DNA of 39,420 bases from positions 1 to 39,420 of the forward strand of contig CAKTXN010000007.1 of NCBI GenBank assembly GCA_934630905.1, written 5' to 3'. The number at the start of each line of letters is the position of its first letter. Position 1 is the stretch's first letter. The translations under genes and the position numbers were made by a program. The notes below the pieces were generated by a model that was given only the letters and a program-made list of their open reading frames with translations, was not told the DNA's origin and searched no databases. This DNA comes from an uncultured Eggerthellaceae bacterium (GTDB lineage Bacteria > Actinomycetota > Coriobacteriia > Coriobacteriales > Eggerthellaceae). This document shows, piece after piece, positions 31,949 through 39,420 of the stretch.

Positions 31949-33277
31949 ATGGCTCTCAAAGGTCTTGATATCTTCAAATTGACTCCTAAGACTAACTGCA
32001 AGGAATGCGGCAACCCCACTTGCATGGCGTTCGCTATGAAGGTTGCCCAGGGTGCTGTTAGCCTGGACAAATGCCCCCATATGTCTGCTGAAGCTCTGGC
32101 TCAGCTCTCCGAGGCAACTGCTCCTCCCATGAAGACCATCAAAATTGGTTCTGGTGCCGAAGAGCACAGCATGGGCGGCGAAACCGTTCTGTATCGTCAC
32201 GAGAAGACGTTCGTTTCTCGCAACCTGTTCTCTGTTGCTATGACTGCTGCTAACTTCGATGAGAAGTGGGCTGCTATCAAAGACGTTGATTACGATCGTA
32301 TTTCCGAGCGCATGTACGTTGAGACCCTGACCCTTCAGTTCGAAGGCGACAAGGATGCTTACGTAGAACTGGTGAAGAAGGCTGCCGAGACCGGCCGCAC
32401 CCTGATCTTGAACTGCTGCTGCCCCGATGCTGCTCGCGCTGCTTTGGAAGTTTGCGCAGCTGGCAAGCCCATCCTGAACGGCGCTAAGGCTGACAACCTG
32501 GATGACATGAACGCTCTGGCCACCGAGTTCGGCGTGGTTCTGGGTGTATTCGGCGACGACCTGGACAGCCTGTACGACACCGTTGCCGCGCTTGAAGGCA
32601 AGGGCAACAAGAACCTGGTGCTCAACGTTTCCACCACTTCTGCCAAGGAAGCTTACATGGAAGCTGTTCTGATTCGCCGCGCTGCCATCAAGGGCAACGA
32701 CCGCACCTTCGGTTATCCTTCCATCGTGAACGTTGCCGCTATCGCCCCGGGCGACATGCACATGCAGGAGGCTTTGGCTTCTCTGTTCACCATCAAGTAC
32801 GGCTCCATCATCGTTATGGATGGCATGAGCTACGCTGAGGCTCTGCCGCTGTATGGCATGCGCCAGAACGTGTACACCGACCCGCAGAAGCCGATGACCG
32901 TTGAGCCTAAGGTTTACCCGCTGAACGGCGCTGACGCAACTTCTCCTGTTGTTGCAACCGTAGACTTCGCGCTGACTTACTTCCTGGTTTCCGCTGAACT
33001 CGAGCGCTCCGGTGTACCGGTTAACCTGATGATCACCGACGCTGGTGGCTACTCCGTTCTGACTTCTTGGGCTGCTGGTAAGTTCTCTGCTGGCTCCATC
33101 ACGAAGTTCATCCAGGAAAACGGCATTGAAGATGCAATCTCTTGCCGCAAGCTCATCATCCCGGGCAAAGTTGCCGTTTTGAAGGGCGAACTGGAAGAGC
33201 GTCTGCCTGAGTGGGAAATCATCACCGCTCCGAACGAGGCTGTTGAACTGGTTAAGTTCATGAAGGAACTTCAGTAG
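31949..33277 (+). CDS. acsC: Corrinoid iron-sulfur protein large subunit (CFeSP gamma)
   Basis: 442 residues. The N-terminal domain binds a 4Fe-4S cluster through Cys17, Cys20, Cys25 and Cys42 (NCKECGNPTCMAFAMKV). A TIM barrel follows, and a C-terminal cobamide-binding domain with ITDAGGYSVLTSWAAGKFS. The protein accepts a methyl group from AcsE and passes it to AcsB. TAGGAGGTATACC precedes ATG 31949, 10 bases after acsD, so the subunits are translated together. Codon use is shifted to GCT/GTT as in acsD. Confidence 0.94.
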   Translation: MALKGLDIFKLTPKTNCKECGNPTCMAFAMKVAQGAVSLDKCPHMSAEALAQLSEATAPPMKTIKIGSGAEEHSMGGETVLYRHEKTFVSRNLFSVAMTAANFDEKWAAIKDVDYDRISERMYVETLTLQFEGDKDAYVELVKKAAETGRTLILNCCCPDAARAALEVCAAGKPILNGAKADNLDDMNALATEFGVVLGVFGDDLDSLYDTVAALEGKGNKNLVLNVSTTSAKEAYMEAVLIRRAAIKGNDRTFGYPSIVNVAAIAPGDMHMQEALASLFTIKYGSIIVMDGMSYAEALPLYGMRQNVYTDPQKPMTVEPKVYPLNGADATSPVVATVDFALTYFLVSAELERSGVPVNLMITDAGGYSVLTSWAAGKFSAGSITKFIQENGIEDAISCRKLIIPGKVAVLKGELEERLPEWEIITAPNEAVELVKFMKELQ

Positions 33278-33323
33278 TATTTACAAGTCTTTCAAAACCG
33301 TAAAGAACTTATAGCAATCACGA

Positions 33324-33353
33324 TTGTTCGCTCAGTAAGTGATAGACTATACA
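33324..33353 (+). promoter_or_regulatory. Internal promoter before acsE
   Basis: TTGTTC (33324-33329) and TATACA (33348-33353) are 18 bases apart in the 139-base gap after acsC. Transcription would start at about 33360, directly ahead of the hairpin at 33362-33392. Confidence 0.45.
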
Positions 33354-33361
33354 CGGTAACC

Positions 33362-33392
33362 ATGGGCGACGGGTAAGATGCCCGCCGCCCAT
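33362..33392 (+). terminator. Hairpin before acsE, attenuator or 5' stabilising stem
   Basis: ATGGGCGACGGG and CCCGCCGCCCAT form a GC-rich 12-position stem (one mismatch) around TAAGATG, followed by CTTTATA. It could stop part of the transcripts coming from acsC or, if the promoter at 33324 is real, cap the new transcript's 5' end. Confidence 0.5.
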
Positions 33393-33416
33393 CTTTATAG
33401 AAAGGGGACTAAATCC

Positions 33417-34205
33417 ATGGGTAAGTTCGTAGTTATTGGTGAGCGCATTTCCGTAACCGCGCCCTCCATTCGCGCCGCTTTCGAAGCACGCGATCCCGAG
33501 CCGGTTGTTTCTCGCTGCCGTCAGCAGCTGGAAGCAGGCGCAACCTACATCGACGTTAACATCGGCCCTGCCGAAAAAGACGGCGAAGATTTGATGAAGT
33601 GGGCTGTTCAGCTGCTTCAGGGCGAGTTCGACAACGTTCCTCTGGCTCTGGACACCGCCAACAAGGCCGCTATCGAAGCTGGTATCTCTGTTTACAACCG
33701 CGCTAAGGGTAAGCCGATCGTCAACTCCGCCGACGCTGCTGGCCGCCTTGAGTACGTTGACCTGGCTGCCGCAAACGATGCTATCGTTATCGCACTGTGC
33801 AATGGCAACGGCATTGCTTCCGACAACGACGAGCGCATGGGCTACATGCAAACGCTGATGGAGCGCGGCATGGAAGCTGGCATGGACGTTGCCGAAGACA
33901 TGTGGTTCGACCCGCTGTTCCTGGTTACCAAGGGCATGCAGGACAAGCAGATGGACATTCTGGAGTTCATCAAGATGATTTCCGACATGGGCATGAAGTC
34001 CACCGGTGGTCTGTCCAACAACTCCAACGGTATGCCGAAGCACATCCGTCCGATCATGGACTCCGTTATGGTTGCTATGGCTATGATGCAGGGTCTGACC
34101 TCCGCAATCGTCAACCCGAACGACCTGCGCCTGATGGAGACCATCAAGTCCGCCGACATCATCAAGAACAACACTCTGTACGCTGACTCCTACCTGGAGA
34201 TTTAA
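33417..34205 (+). CDS. acsE: Methyltetrahydrofolate:corrinoid/iron-sulfur protein methyltransferase
   Basis: 262 residues, matching the family's usual length of about 262. AcsE moves the methyl group from methyl-tetrahydrofolate to the cobalt of CFeSP. It is a TIM barrel of the pterin-binding family: GERISVTAPSIRAAFEA, GATYIDVNIGPAEKDGED (conserved Asp and Asn in DVN) and GGLSNNSNGMPKHIRP. GAAAGGGGACT precedes ATG 33417. It is separated from acsC by a gap that holds a promoter-like sequence and a hairpin. Confidence 0.94.
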   Translation: MGKFVVIGERISVTAPSIRAAFEARDPEPVVSRCRQQLEAGATYIDVNIGPAEKDGEDLMKWAVQLLQGEFDNVPLALDTANKAAIEAGISVYNRAKGKPIVNSADAAGRLEYVDLAAANDAIVIALCNGNGIASDNDERMGYMQTLMERGMEAGMDVAEDMWFDPLFLVTKGMQDKQMDILEFIKMISDMGMKSTGGLSNNSNGMPKHIRPIMDSVMVAMAMMQGLTSAIVNPNDLRLMETIKSADIIKNNTLYADSYLEI

Positions 34206-34247
34206 TCTCGGTACAGGCGTTATTCGCCAAACAACATAAGCTTCACG

Positions 34248-34304
34248 ATGCGCCGCGCGCGCCGAAAACGCACGTTTCAACGCAGTTTTCGGCGGCAGGC
34301 GCAT
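34248..34304 (+). promoter_or_regulatory. Long hairpin between acsE and acsB
   Basis: ATGCGCC and CGCCGAAAAC (34248-34269) pair with GTTTTCGGCG and GGCGCAT (34285-34304), with small interior bulges. No T tract follows. It could tune acsB expression or mark a processing site within the operon. Confidence 0.5.
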
Positions 34305-34351
34305 TGGAGTGTATAGGAAATGTCAAAAAAATAGACCAAAGGGGATTAAAA

Positions 34352-36613
34352 ATGGGACTTTTTGACTTCTTGAAGAAAGACAAGGACGAAGCAAAGCAAG
34401 AGGTTGCTCCCGCCGCCGAAGAGGCGGCCGTGGAAGCAAAGCCCGCAGCCGAAGAAGCAGCCGCAGAGGGCACGGGCAATGCGCTGATGGACATGATTTA
34501 CGGCGGTTCCGATGCCGTAATCGGTCTGACCGAAGGCGCTGTTGCCGCAGCGATCGAAGCACATGGCGAAGATGCCGCCATCGCCTTCCCCGACACCGCA
34601 TACTTCCTGCCCACCATCTATGCCGCTACCGGCGTAAAGGTGCAGAAGCTAAGCGATCTGGGTGCCTGCATTGACGTTATGAAGAGCCTGGACACGCACG
34701 CAGCTGATTTGGGCGCAGCTTTGAACGCTGGCTTGGCAACCGCTGTTGGCGCTGAAATCATTGAAGCTCTGAAGTGGGTCAACAATCCTACTCCGTACGA
34801 AAACGAAGCCGGCATTGGCTTTGTTCCCGACCCGGTCATTCGTTCTTTGGGCGTGCCGCTGGTTACCGGCGATATCCCGGGCGTTGCCGTTGTTCTGGGC
34901 AAGGCCGATGACGCCGCAAGCGTTGCCGCCATCATCCGCGATTACCAGGACAAGGGCCTGATGACCTTCTTGGTTGGCGAAGTTATTGATCAGGCTATCG
35001 CTGAAGGCGTGAAGATGGGCGTCGAATACCGCATTGTGCCTTTGGGCCACGACGTAACGGCTGTTACCCATGTTGTGACCGTTGCTATTCGTGCTGCTCT
35101 GATCTTCGGCGCTGTTGAGCCGGGCAACCTGGCTGCATTGCTTGAGTACACTAAAGAGCGCGTCCCTGCCTTCGTCAACACGTTCGGCGCTATCGACAAC
35201 GTTGTTGTTTCCGCTGGCGCAGGCGCTATTGCTTTGGGCTTCCCCGTTATTGTGGACATCCCCTTGGGCGACCTGCAGGTTCCCGGTGCGCTTGAATCCG
35301 AAGAGGATCATGGCAACACCGTTGCGAAGTCCCTGCAGATGCGCAACATCAAGGTTAAGGCTAAGGCCGTTGAACTGCCGGTTTCCTTCGCAGCTGCTTT
35401 CGAAGGCGAAATCGTGCGCAAGAAGGACTGCTACGTTGAATTCGACTCCGACCACAACCCCACCGCTGAGTTGCTGGAAATGGCCGATGCCGATGCTGTT
35501 GAAGACGGCAAGGTTACCATCGACGGTCCCGATGTAGACGAGAACGCCACCGAGCTTATCCGCCTTCCTTTGATCACGAACATCAAGGTGTACGGCGAAA
35601 AGATGCAGCCTGACTTCGAGTCTGTTATCGAGCGTAACATCCACACCTGGTTCAACTACATTGAAGGCGTTATGCACACCGGTCAGCGCAACCTGTTCCG
35701 CATTCGCATTAGCAAGGACGCGTTCGAGCGCGGCCTGCGCCTGAAGCACTTCGGTGATGTTCTGGTTAGCATGATCAAGCAGGACTTTGGCGAGGTTGTT
35801 GACAAGGTTGAAGTCACGTTCATCACCGACAAGGCCAAAGCCGAGGCATTCATCGCCGAAAAGGCTATGCCCACTTATCAGGAGCGCGACAACCGCATTG
35901 CTTCTCTTACCGATGAAGCCGTTGACACGTTCTACACCTGCACGCTGTGCCAGAGCTTTGCACCTGCCCACTGCTGCGTGGTTACCCCCGAGCGCTTGGG
36001 CCTGTGCGGCGCTGTTTCTTGGCTTGACGCTAAGGCAGCAAAGCAGCTGAACGACGCTGGTCCTTCTCAGCCCATTGCCAAGGAAGGCTGCCTTGACGAG
36101 CGCACGGGCCGCTACACCACCGTCAACGAAGTCATCAAGGAAGCAACGCACGGCGCCGTTGAGAACGTTACGCTGTACTCGCTGATTGAAGACCCCATGA
36201 CTTCCTGCGGTTGCTTCGAATGCATCTGCGGCATTGAGCCTTTGTCCAACGGCGTTGTTATCTGCAACCGTGAATACGTGGGCATGACCCCCACCGGCAT
36301 GACGTTCGGCGAATTGGCGTCCATGACCGGCGGCGGCGTTCAGACCCCGGGCTTCATGGGTCACGGCCGTTCCTTCATTTCTTCCAAGAAGTTCATCGCT
36401 GCCGAAGGCGGCCCCGAGCGCATTGTTTGGATGCCGAAGGAACTCAAGGACGACGTTGCTGATCGCCTGAACAAGACTGTGTTCGAAATGACGGGCATCG
36501 AGAACTTCACCGACATGGTTGGCGACGAGACCATCGCTACCGATCCCGAAGAGCTCCTGGCCTTCTTGACCGAGAAGGGACATCCGGCACTGAGCATGGA
36601 TCCCATCATGTAA
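34352..36613 (+). CDS. acsB: Acetyl-CoA synthase (CO-methylating), CODH/ACS alpha/beta subunit
   Basis: 753 residues, full-length bacterial form with the N-terminal domain that contacts CODH. It joins the methyl group from CFeSP, CO and CoA to acetyl-CoA. A-cluster ligands are visible: CTLCQSFAPAHCCVVTPERL with LGLCGAV for the 4Fe-4S cluster, and the CGC motif for the distal nickel in DPMTSCGCFECICGIEP. The first about 48 residues are an Ala/Glu-rich extension (VAPAAEEAAVEAKPAAEEAA) that looks disordered and is unusual for the family. AAAGGGGATTAAAA precedes ATG 34352. Confidence 0.95.
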   Translation: MGLFDFLKKDKDEAKQEVAPAAEEAAVEAKPAAEEAAAEGTGNALMDMIYGGSDAVIGLTEGAVAAAIEAHGEDAAIAFPDTAYFLPTIYAATGVKVQKLSDLGACIDVMKSLDTHAADLGAALNAGLATAVGAEIIEALKWVNNPTPYENEAGIGFVPDPVIRSLGVPLVTGDIPGVAVVLGKADDAASVAAIIRDYQDKGLMTFLVGEVIDQAIAEGVKMGVEYRIVPLGHDVTAVTHVVTVAIRAALIFGAVEPGNLAALLEYTKERVPAFVNTFGAIDNVVVSAGAGAIALGFPVIVDIPLGDLQVPGALESEEDHGNTVAKSLQMRNIKVKAKAVELPVSFAAAFEGEIVRKKDCYVEFDSDHNPTAELLEMADADAVEDGKVTIDGPDVDENATELIRLPLITNIKVYGEKMQPDFESVIERNIHTWFNYIEGVMHTGQRNLFRIRISKDAFERGLRLKHFGDVLVSMIKQDFGEVVDKVEVTFITDKAKAEAFIAEKAMPTYQERDNRIASLTDEAVDTFYTCTLCQSFAPAHCCVVTPERLGLCGAVSWLDAKAAKQLNDAGPSQPIAKEGCLDERTGRYTTVNEVIKEATHGAVENVTLYSLIEDPMTSCGCFECICGIEPLSNGVVICNREYVGMTPTGMTFGELASMTGGGVQTPGFMGHGRSFISSKKFIAAEGGPERIVWMPKELKDDVADRLNKTVFEMTGIENFTDMVGDETIATDPEELLAFLTEKGHPALSMDPIM

Positions 36614-36643
36614 GACCCTTTCCCGGAAAGGACAAAACGCCTG

Positions 36644-38311
36644 ATGTATACCATCACGTTTTCGATTGAAGGCGGCGACGACCACAAGGTCGCTGCCGCC
36701 TTCGGCGCTAATATCCTTGAAGTAGCCCGCGAAGCGGGTATATCCATTGACGCTCCCTGCGGCGGTGCTGGCACCTGCGGCAAATGCCGCGTAAAGCTGC
36801 TGGAAGGCGAAGTCGAAGGCGGCAGGAACCATCGCAAGCCGCAAGAATACGAAGAGGGCTGGCGTTTGGCCTGCCAAAGCACGGTTTGCGCCGATGCGCA
36901 CTTTATGGTGCCGGCAGAAGCTGCAAGCTTTGCGCATGACATCCAAACCGCCGACCTTTCCACGCAGGTGGAGCTTGACCGCTACAATCACGAAGTGAGC
37001 AATATCTTCGCTGCAGGCATTGCGCGCGGCGTGCAGGAAACCGGCTACGGCGTTGCTATTGACATTGGCACCACCACGGTGACCGCAGCTCTGCTTGATC
37101 TGGCTACGGGCGAAATTCACGGCAAAGCAAGCGCTGGCAACGACCAGATTCGCTACGGCGCCGATGTTATCAACCGCATTATCAGCCAATCGAAACCAGG
37201 CGGCGTGGATGCCCTGCGCGAAGCGATCCGCGAGAACACGATTATTCCCCTGTTGGGCGATTTGTGCTCACAGGCGGGCATCGAAGGCACGCAGATCAAC
37301 CGCTGCGTTATTGCCGGCAACACCACCATGGAGCACTTGTTCTTGGGCGCAAACGGCGATAGCATTCGCCTGGAGCCTTATGAACCTGAGTTCCTGGAGC
37401 GCCACGGCGATACCGGTGCAAGCACGGGGCTTCCCATTGCACCTGATGCACCGGTGATCTTTGCTCCCAACGTGGGCAGCTACGTGGGCGGCGACATTAC
37501 CGCCGGCACGCTTGCCACGCTTCTGTGGAACAGCGAAGAGATGTCGTTCTTCATTGACCTGGGCACGAACGGCGAAATGGTCTACGGCAACGGCGACTTC
37601 ATGCTGACCTGCGCCTGCTCTGCCGGCCCCGCATTCGAAGGCGGCGACATTTCATGCGGCATGCGCGCCACAAAGGGCGCCATCCAGAAGCTCACCATTG
37701 ATGATGAGACTATGGATCCCACTTACGACGTGGTAGGCGGCGTTGCGCCTGTTGGCCTGTGCGGTTCGGGCATCATCGATACCGTGGCCGAGTTGTTCCG
37801 CACGGGCATCATCAGCGCGCGCGGCAAGTTCTCCCGCGAAGGCAAGCGTATCCGTCCGCTTGATGGCGGCGGCTGCGAGTATGTTTTGGCTTTCGAAGGC
37901 GAAAACGGCGCTAAGCACGATGTGACCATCAACGAAACCGACCTTGACAACTTCATCCGTGCGAAGGGCGCCATTTTCAGCGCGTTCCGCACGATGCTGA
38001 ACTCGGTTGGCGCCACGCCCGACGATTTGAGCCAAGTCATTATCGCAGGTGGCATTGGTAGCGGCATCAACATGGCAAACGCTATGGAAATTGGCATGCT
38101 GCCGAAGATGCCTCTGGAGAAATACCACTACATTGGCAACAGCTCCCTTACCGGCGCTTGCGCCATGCTGGTATCCGATGAAGCAACGGAGAAAGTATTC
38201 GAGCTGGGTCAGTGCATGACCTACCTGGAGCTTTCCGTTGAGCCGGGCTACATGGATGAATTTGTAGCCGCGTGCTTCATTCCTCACACCGACGCCTCGC
38301 TTTTCGCGTAA
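36644..38311 (+). CDS. acsV: Reductive activator of the corrinoid iron-sulfur protein (RACo/DUF4445 ASKHA family)
   Basis: 555 residues. The N-terminal 2Fe-2S domain has Cys39, Cys45, Cys48 and Cys77 (DAPCGGAGTCGKC). A linker leads to an ASKHA-fold ATPase domain with GVAIDIGTTTVTAALLDLA (phosphate 1), FIDLGTNGEMVYG (phosphate 2) and VIIAGGIGSGINM (adenosine). The protein uses ATP to reduce inactive Co(II) corrinoid back to Co(I). GAAAGGACAAAACG precedes ATG 36644, 30 bases after acsB. A strong terminator follows at 38325. Confidence 0.9.
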   Translation: MYTITFSIEGGDDHKVAAAFGANILEVAREAGISIDAPCGGAGTCGKCRVKLLEGEVEGGRNHRKPQEYEEGWRLACQSTVCADAHFMVPAEAASFAHDIQTADLSTQVELDRYNHEVSNIFAAGIARGVQETGYGVAIDIGTTTVTAALLDLATGEIHGKASAGNDQIRYGADVINRIISQSKPGGVDALREAIRENTIIPLLGDLCSQAGIEGTQINRCVIAGNTTMEHLFLGANGDSIRLEPYEPEFLERHGDTGASTGLPIAPDAPVIFAPNVGSYVGGDITAGTLATLLWNSEEMSFFIDLGTNGEMVYGNGDFMLTCACSAGPAFEGGDISCGMRATKGAIQKLTIDDETMDPTYDVVGGVAPVGLCGSGIIDTVAELFRTGIISARGKFSREGKRIRPLDGGGCEYVLAFEGENGAKHDVTINETDLDNFIRAKGAIFSAFRTMLNSVGATPDDLSQVIIAGGIGSGINMANAMEIGMLPKMPLEKYHYIGNSSLTGACAMLVSDEATEKVFELGQCMTYLELSVEPGYMDEFVAACFIPHTDASLFA

Positions 38312-38324
38312 CGTCACGTATACG

Positions 38325-38363
38325 AGCAAGGGACAATGGATCATCGTTGTCTCTTGCTTTTTT
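38325..38363 (+). terminator. Rho-independent terminator ending the CODH/ACS cluster
   Basis: AGCAAGGGACAA (38325-38336) pairs with TTGTCTCTTGCT (38347-38358), 12 positions with one G-T pair, around TGGATCATCG. Six T residues follow. It lies 14 bases after the activator gene. Confidence 0.85.
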
Positions 38364-38504
38364 CTGGCGGCTGTCTCGCATTGCAGCACATCGAAGCGCT
38401 GCAAGCACCTGCGCTCGCAGCGCTAAAGGCAGCGTGGTCGCTTTACAACCGCCGCAAAACAAGCTGCATCATTTCGCAACATTCCAAAAGAAATAAGGTA
38501 CCCC

Positions 38505-39251
38505 ATGGAAGTCGTCAACAACAAAACAGAACGTCCCCTTGCCCATTACCGTGAGCTTTTTGCCCAGGCAGACCCCGAAGCGCTTGGCGCGAAAGGTATA
38601 GCCAGCTACAATAGCAACGCTAAAAAGTTCACGATCATGGTCATGGGACGCCCCTTCTTCATTCGCTGGCCCGAAGGTGAGTTTTTAACCACTCCCATCT
38701 TTATGGCACCTGCAAACAGCGAAGGGGACGCACCCGACACCACCTGCGATGCGAAAGCGACCCCCAGTGTTATTGCGCGTCGCGCACAGGCCGCAAACAC
38801 CGCGTTAAACCACGCTACGCTTGAAGTACCCGATATTTCCCCTGAACTGGAAATATTGCTCTTGAGAATCGTTTTAGAGGGTACTCCCCTGCCCGAACCA
38901 ACGCGCTTTTTGGCTTACCAGGAGCTTCCTAAAGGTGCTGCATACTTGCCCGCCTTCAACCGGCGCTGCACGCTGCGTTTGGCAAAGCAGTTCGACGAAG
39001 CCGACCAGCTCACCGAAGCCTGCACAGCTTTGGGCGCGCAGGAAATCGACAGCAAGGCCGACGCTGCCTGCCAATTCGAATTCCTGCCCAACGTCTTCAT
39101 CCAGTTCCTTTTCTGGGAAGGCGACGATGAATTCCCCGCGCAATCGCAAATCCTGTTCTCGAACAACGTAACGGCGTTTTTCAGCTCAGAGGACATGGTT
39201 GTCATCAGCGAAATTATCATCCGCGCCCTGTCGATTGGGTATGTGATTTAA
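38505..39251 (+). CDS. DUF3786 domain protein
   Basis: 248 residues. The pattern RPLAHYRELFAQADPEALG, MVMGRPFFIRWPEGEF, LEILLLRIVLEGTPLPEP, FNRRCTLRLAKQFDEAD and the end FFSSEDMVVISEIIIRAL matches the DUF3786 family. This family is common in anaerobes with CODH/ACS or corrinoid systems, but its biochemical role is not known to me. A 40-residue Ala/Thr-rich insertion (about 70-105) splits the first half. AAATAAGGTACCCC precedes ATG 38505. The gene lies beyond the cluster terminator, so it must have its own promoter. Confidence 0.8.
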   Translation: MEVVNNKTERPLAHYRELFAQADPEALGAKGIASYNSNAKKFTIMVMGRPFFIRWPEGEFLTTPIFMAPANSEGDAPDTTCDAKATPSVIARRAQAANTALNHATLEVPDISPELEILLLRIVLEGTPLPEPTRFLAYQELPKGAAYLPAFNRRCTLRLAKQFDEADQLTEACTALGAQEIDSKADAACQFEFLPNVFIQFLFWEGDDEFPAQSQILFSNNVTAFFSSEDMVVISEIIIRALSIGYVI

Positions 39252-39288
39252 GAAAGAAGAGGTGAAATGCAAGCGAGCGCTTTGGCGA

Positions 39289-39294
39289 TATAAT
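39289..39294 (+). promoter_or_regulatory. TATAAT box before the right-edge gene
   Basis: A perfect TATAAT at 39289-39294, 34 bases before the start codon. No good -35 hexamer stands 16-18 bases upstream. Confidence 0.45.
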
Positions 39295-39328
39295 TGCAGA
39301 AACATTTTTCCTAACCTGCGAGGGCGCA

Positions 39329-39420
39329 ATGAACCAGATCGAGCAAAAGAAAGCCGCGAAAGAATTCGTCGAGCGTTGGAGGGGCTTCAACGGCACGGAG
39401 CTCGAGGGCTGCCAGAAGTA
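39329..39420 (+). CDS. N-terminus of a probable MmeI-like DNA methyltransferase, cut by the right edge
   Basis: The 30 visible codons encode MNQIEQKKAAKEFVERWRGF and then NGTELEGCQK. The pattern KKAAKEFVERWRG is typical of the N-terminal domain of large MmeI-like (type IIL/IIG) DNA methyltransferases and of related stand-alone class I methyltransferases. GCGAGGGCGCA precedes the ATG. If correct, a restriction-modification or other defence locus begins here. The evidence is short, so the call is tentative. Confidence 0.5.
   Translation, partial: MNQIEQKKAAKEFVERWRGFNGTELEGCQK

Noticed and set aside
34649..37189. A very long open frame (846 codons) on the minus strand opposite acsB and the activator gene
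   Set aside because: It is an antisense shadow produced by codon bias of two well-recognised genes on the plus strand. The protein is His/Asn/Val-rich without family motifs and has no ribosome site.
1..39420. tRNA and rRNA genes
   Set aside because: I looked in the intergenic gaps for TTCGA-type T arms with CCA-like ends and for conserved rRNA segments and found none that I could support.

Overview
The window looks like chromosome of a strictly anaerobic, moderately GC-rich actinobacterium of the class Coriobacteriia, most likely Eggerthellaceae. This is an inference from a Wood-Ljungdahl (CODH/ACS) gene cluster, an actinobacterial-type second EF-G, a class III fructose-bisphosphatase and clostridial-style ferredoxins. 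I cannot name the genus.

Layout. 1-9,330: the tail of a gene cut by the left edge, a GNAT acetyltransferase, an EF-G paralogue, a small unknown protein, a Nudix hydrolase, a cytoplasmic 5'-nucleotidase, a small membrane protein, and a row of ferredoxin, zinc-ribbon protein and TcdA. 9,331-10,376: repeats and an IS200-type insertion sequence. 10,397-13,640: a 931-residue secreted beta-helix/cohesin/dockerin protein on the minus strand, behind a long structured leader that resembles a cobalamin riboswitch and ends in a terminator hairpin. 13,641-14,254: repeat-rich DNA without genes. 14,255-19,254: a CrcB pair, class III FBPase, nitroreductase, RsmJ and a Nudix hydrolase. 19,255-24,429: a SsuABC/ThiXYZ-like ABC importer, a TetR regulator and an acyl-ACP thioesterase. 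24,824-27,467: divergent pdxR and pyridoxal kinase. 28,167-29,114: a spermidine-synthase-like protein.

29,387-39,251 is the metabolic centrepiece. It holds a His-rich small protein, the nickel chaperone CooT, a 75-residue unknown, the CODH maturation ATPase CooC, both subunits of the corrinoid iron-sulfur protein (AcsD, AcsC), the methyltransferase AcsE, acetyl-CoA synthase AcsB, the corrinoid reductive activator (RACo type) and, after a strong terminator, a DUF3786 protein. Together these carry a methyl group from methyl-tetrahydrofolate through the corrinoid protein to AcsB, with repair and metal loading of the metalloenzymes. The CODH subunit (acsA) is not in the window. The right edge cuts a gene that begins like an MmeI-type DNA methyltransferase.

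The most unusual material is between genes: a four-copy palindromic repeat built on TTGACAAA arms; three hairpin-capable elements whose long arms differ in sequence but which share one internal 16-nt motif; a 238-bp element with 55-nt arms; a row of four ATAGGAG hairpins; and a 173-bp segment bounded by 26-bp direct repeats. The three elements with variable arms and a shared core are the best candidates for something undescribed.
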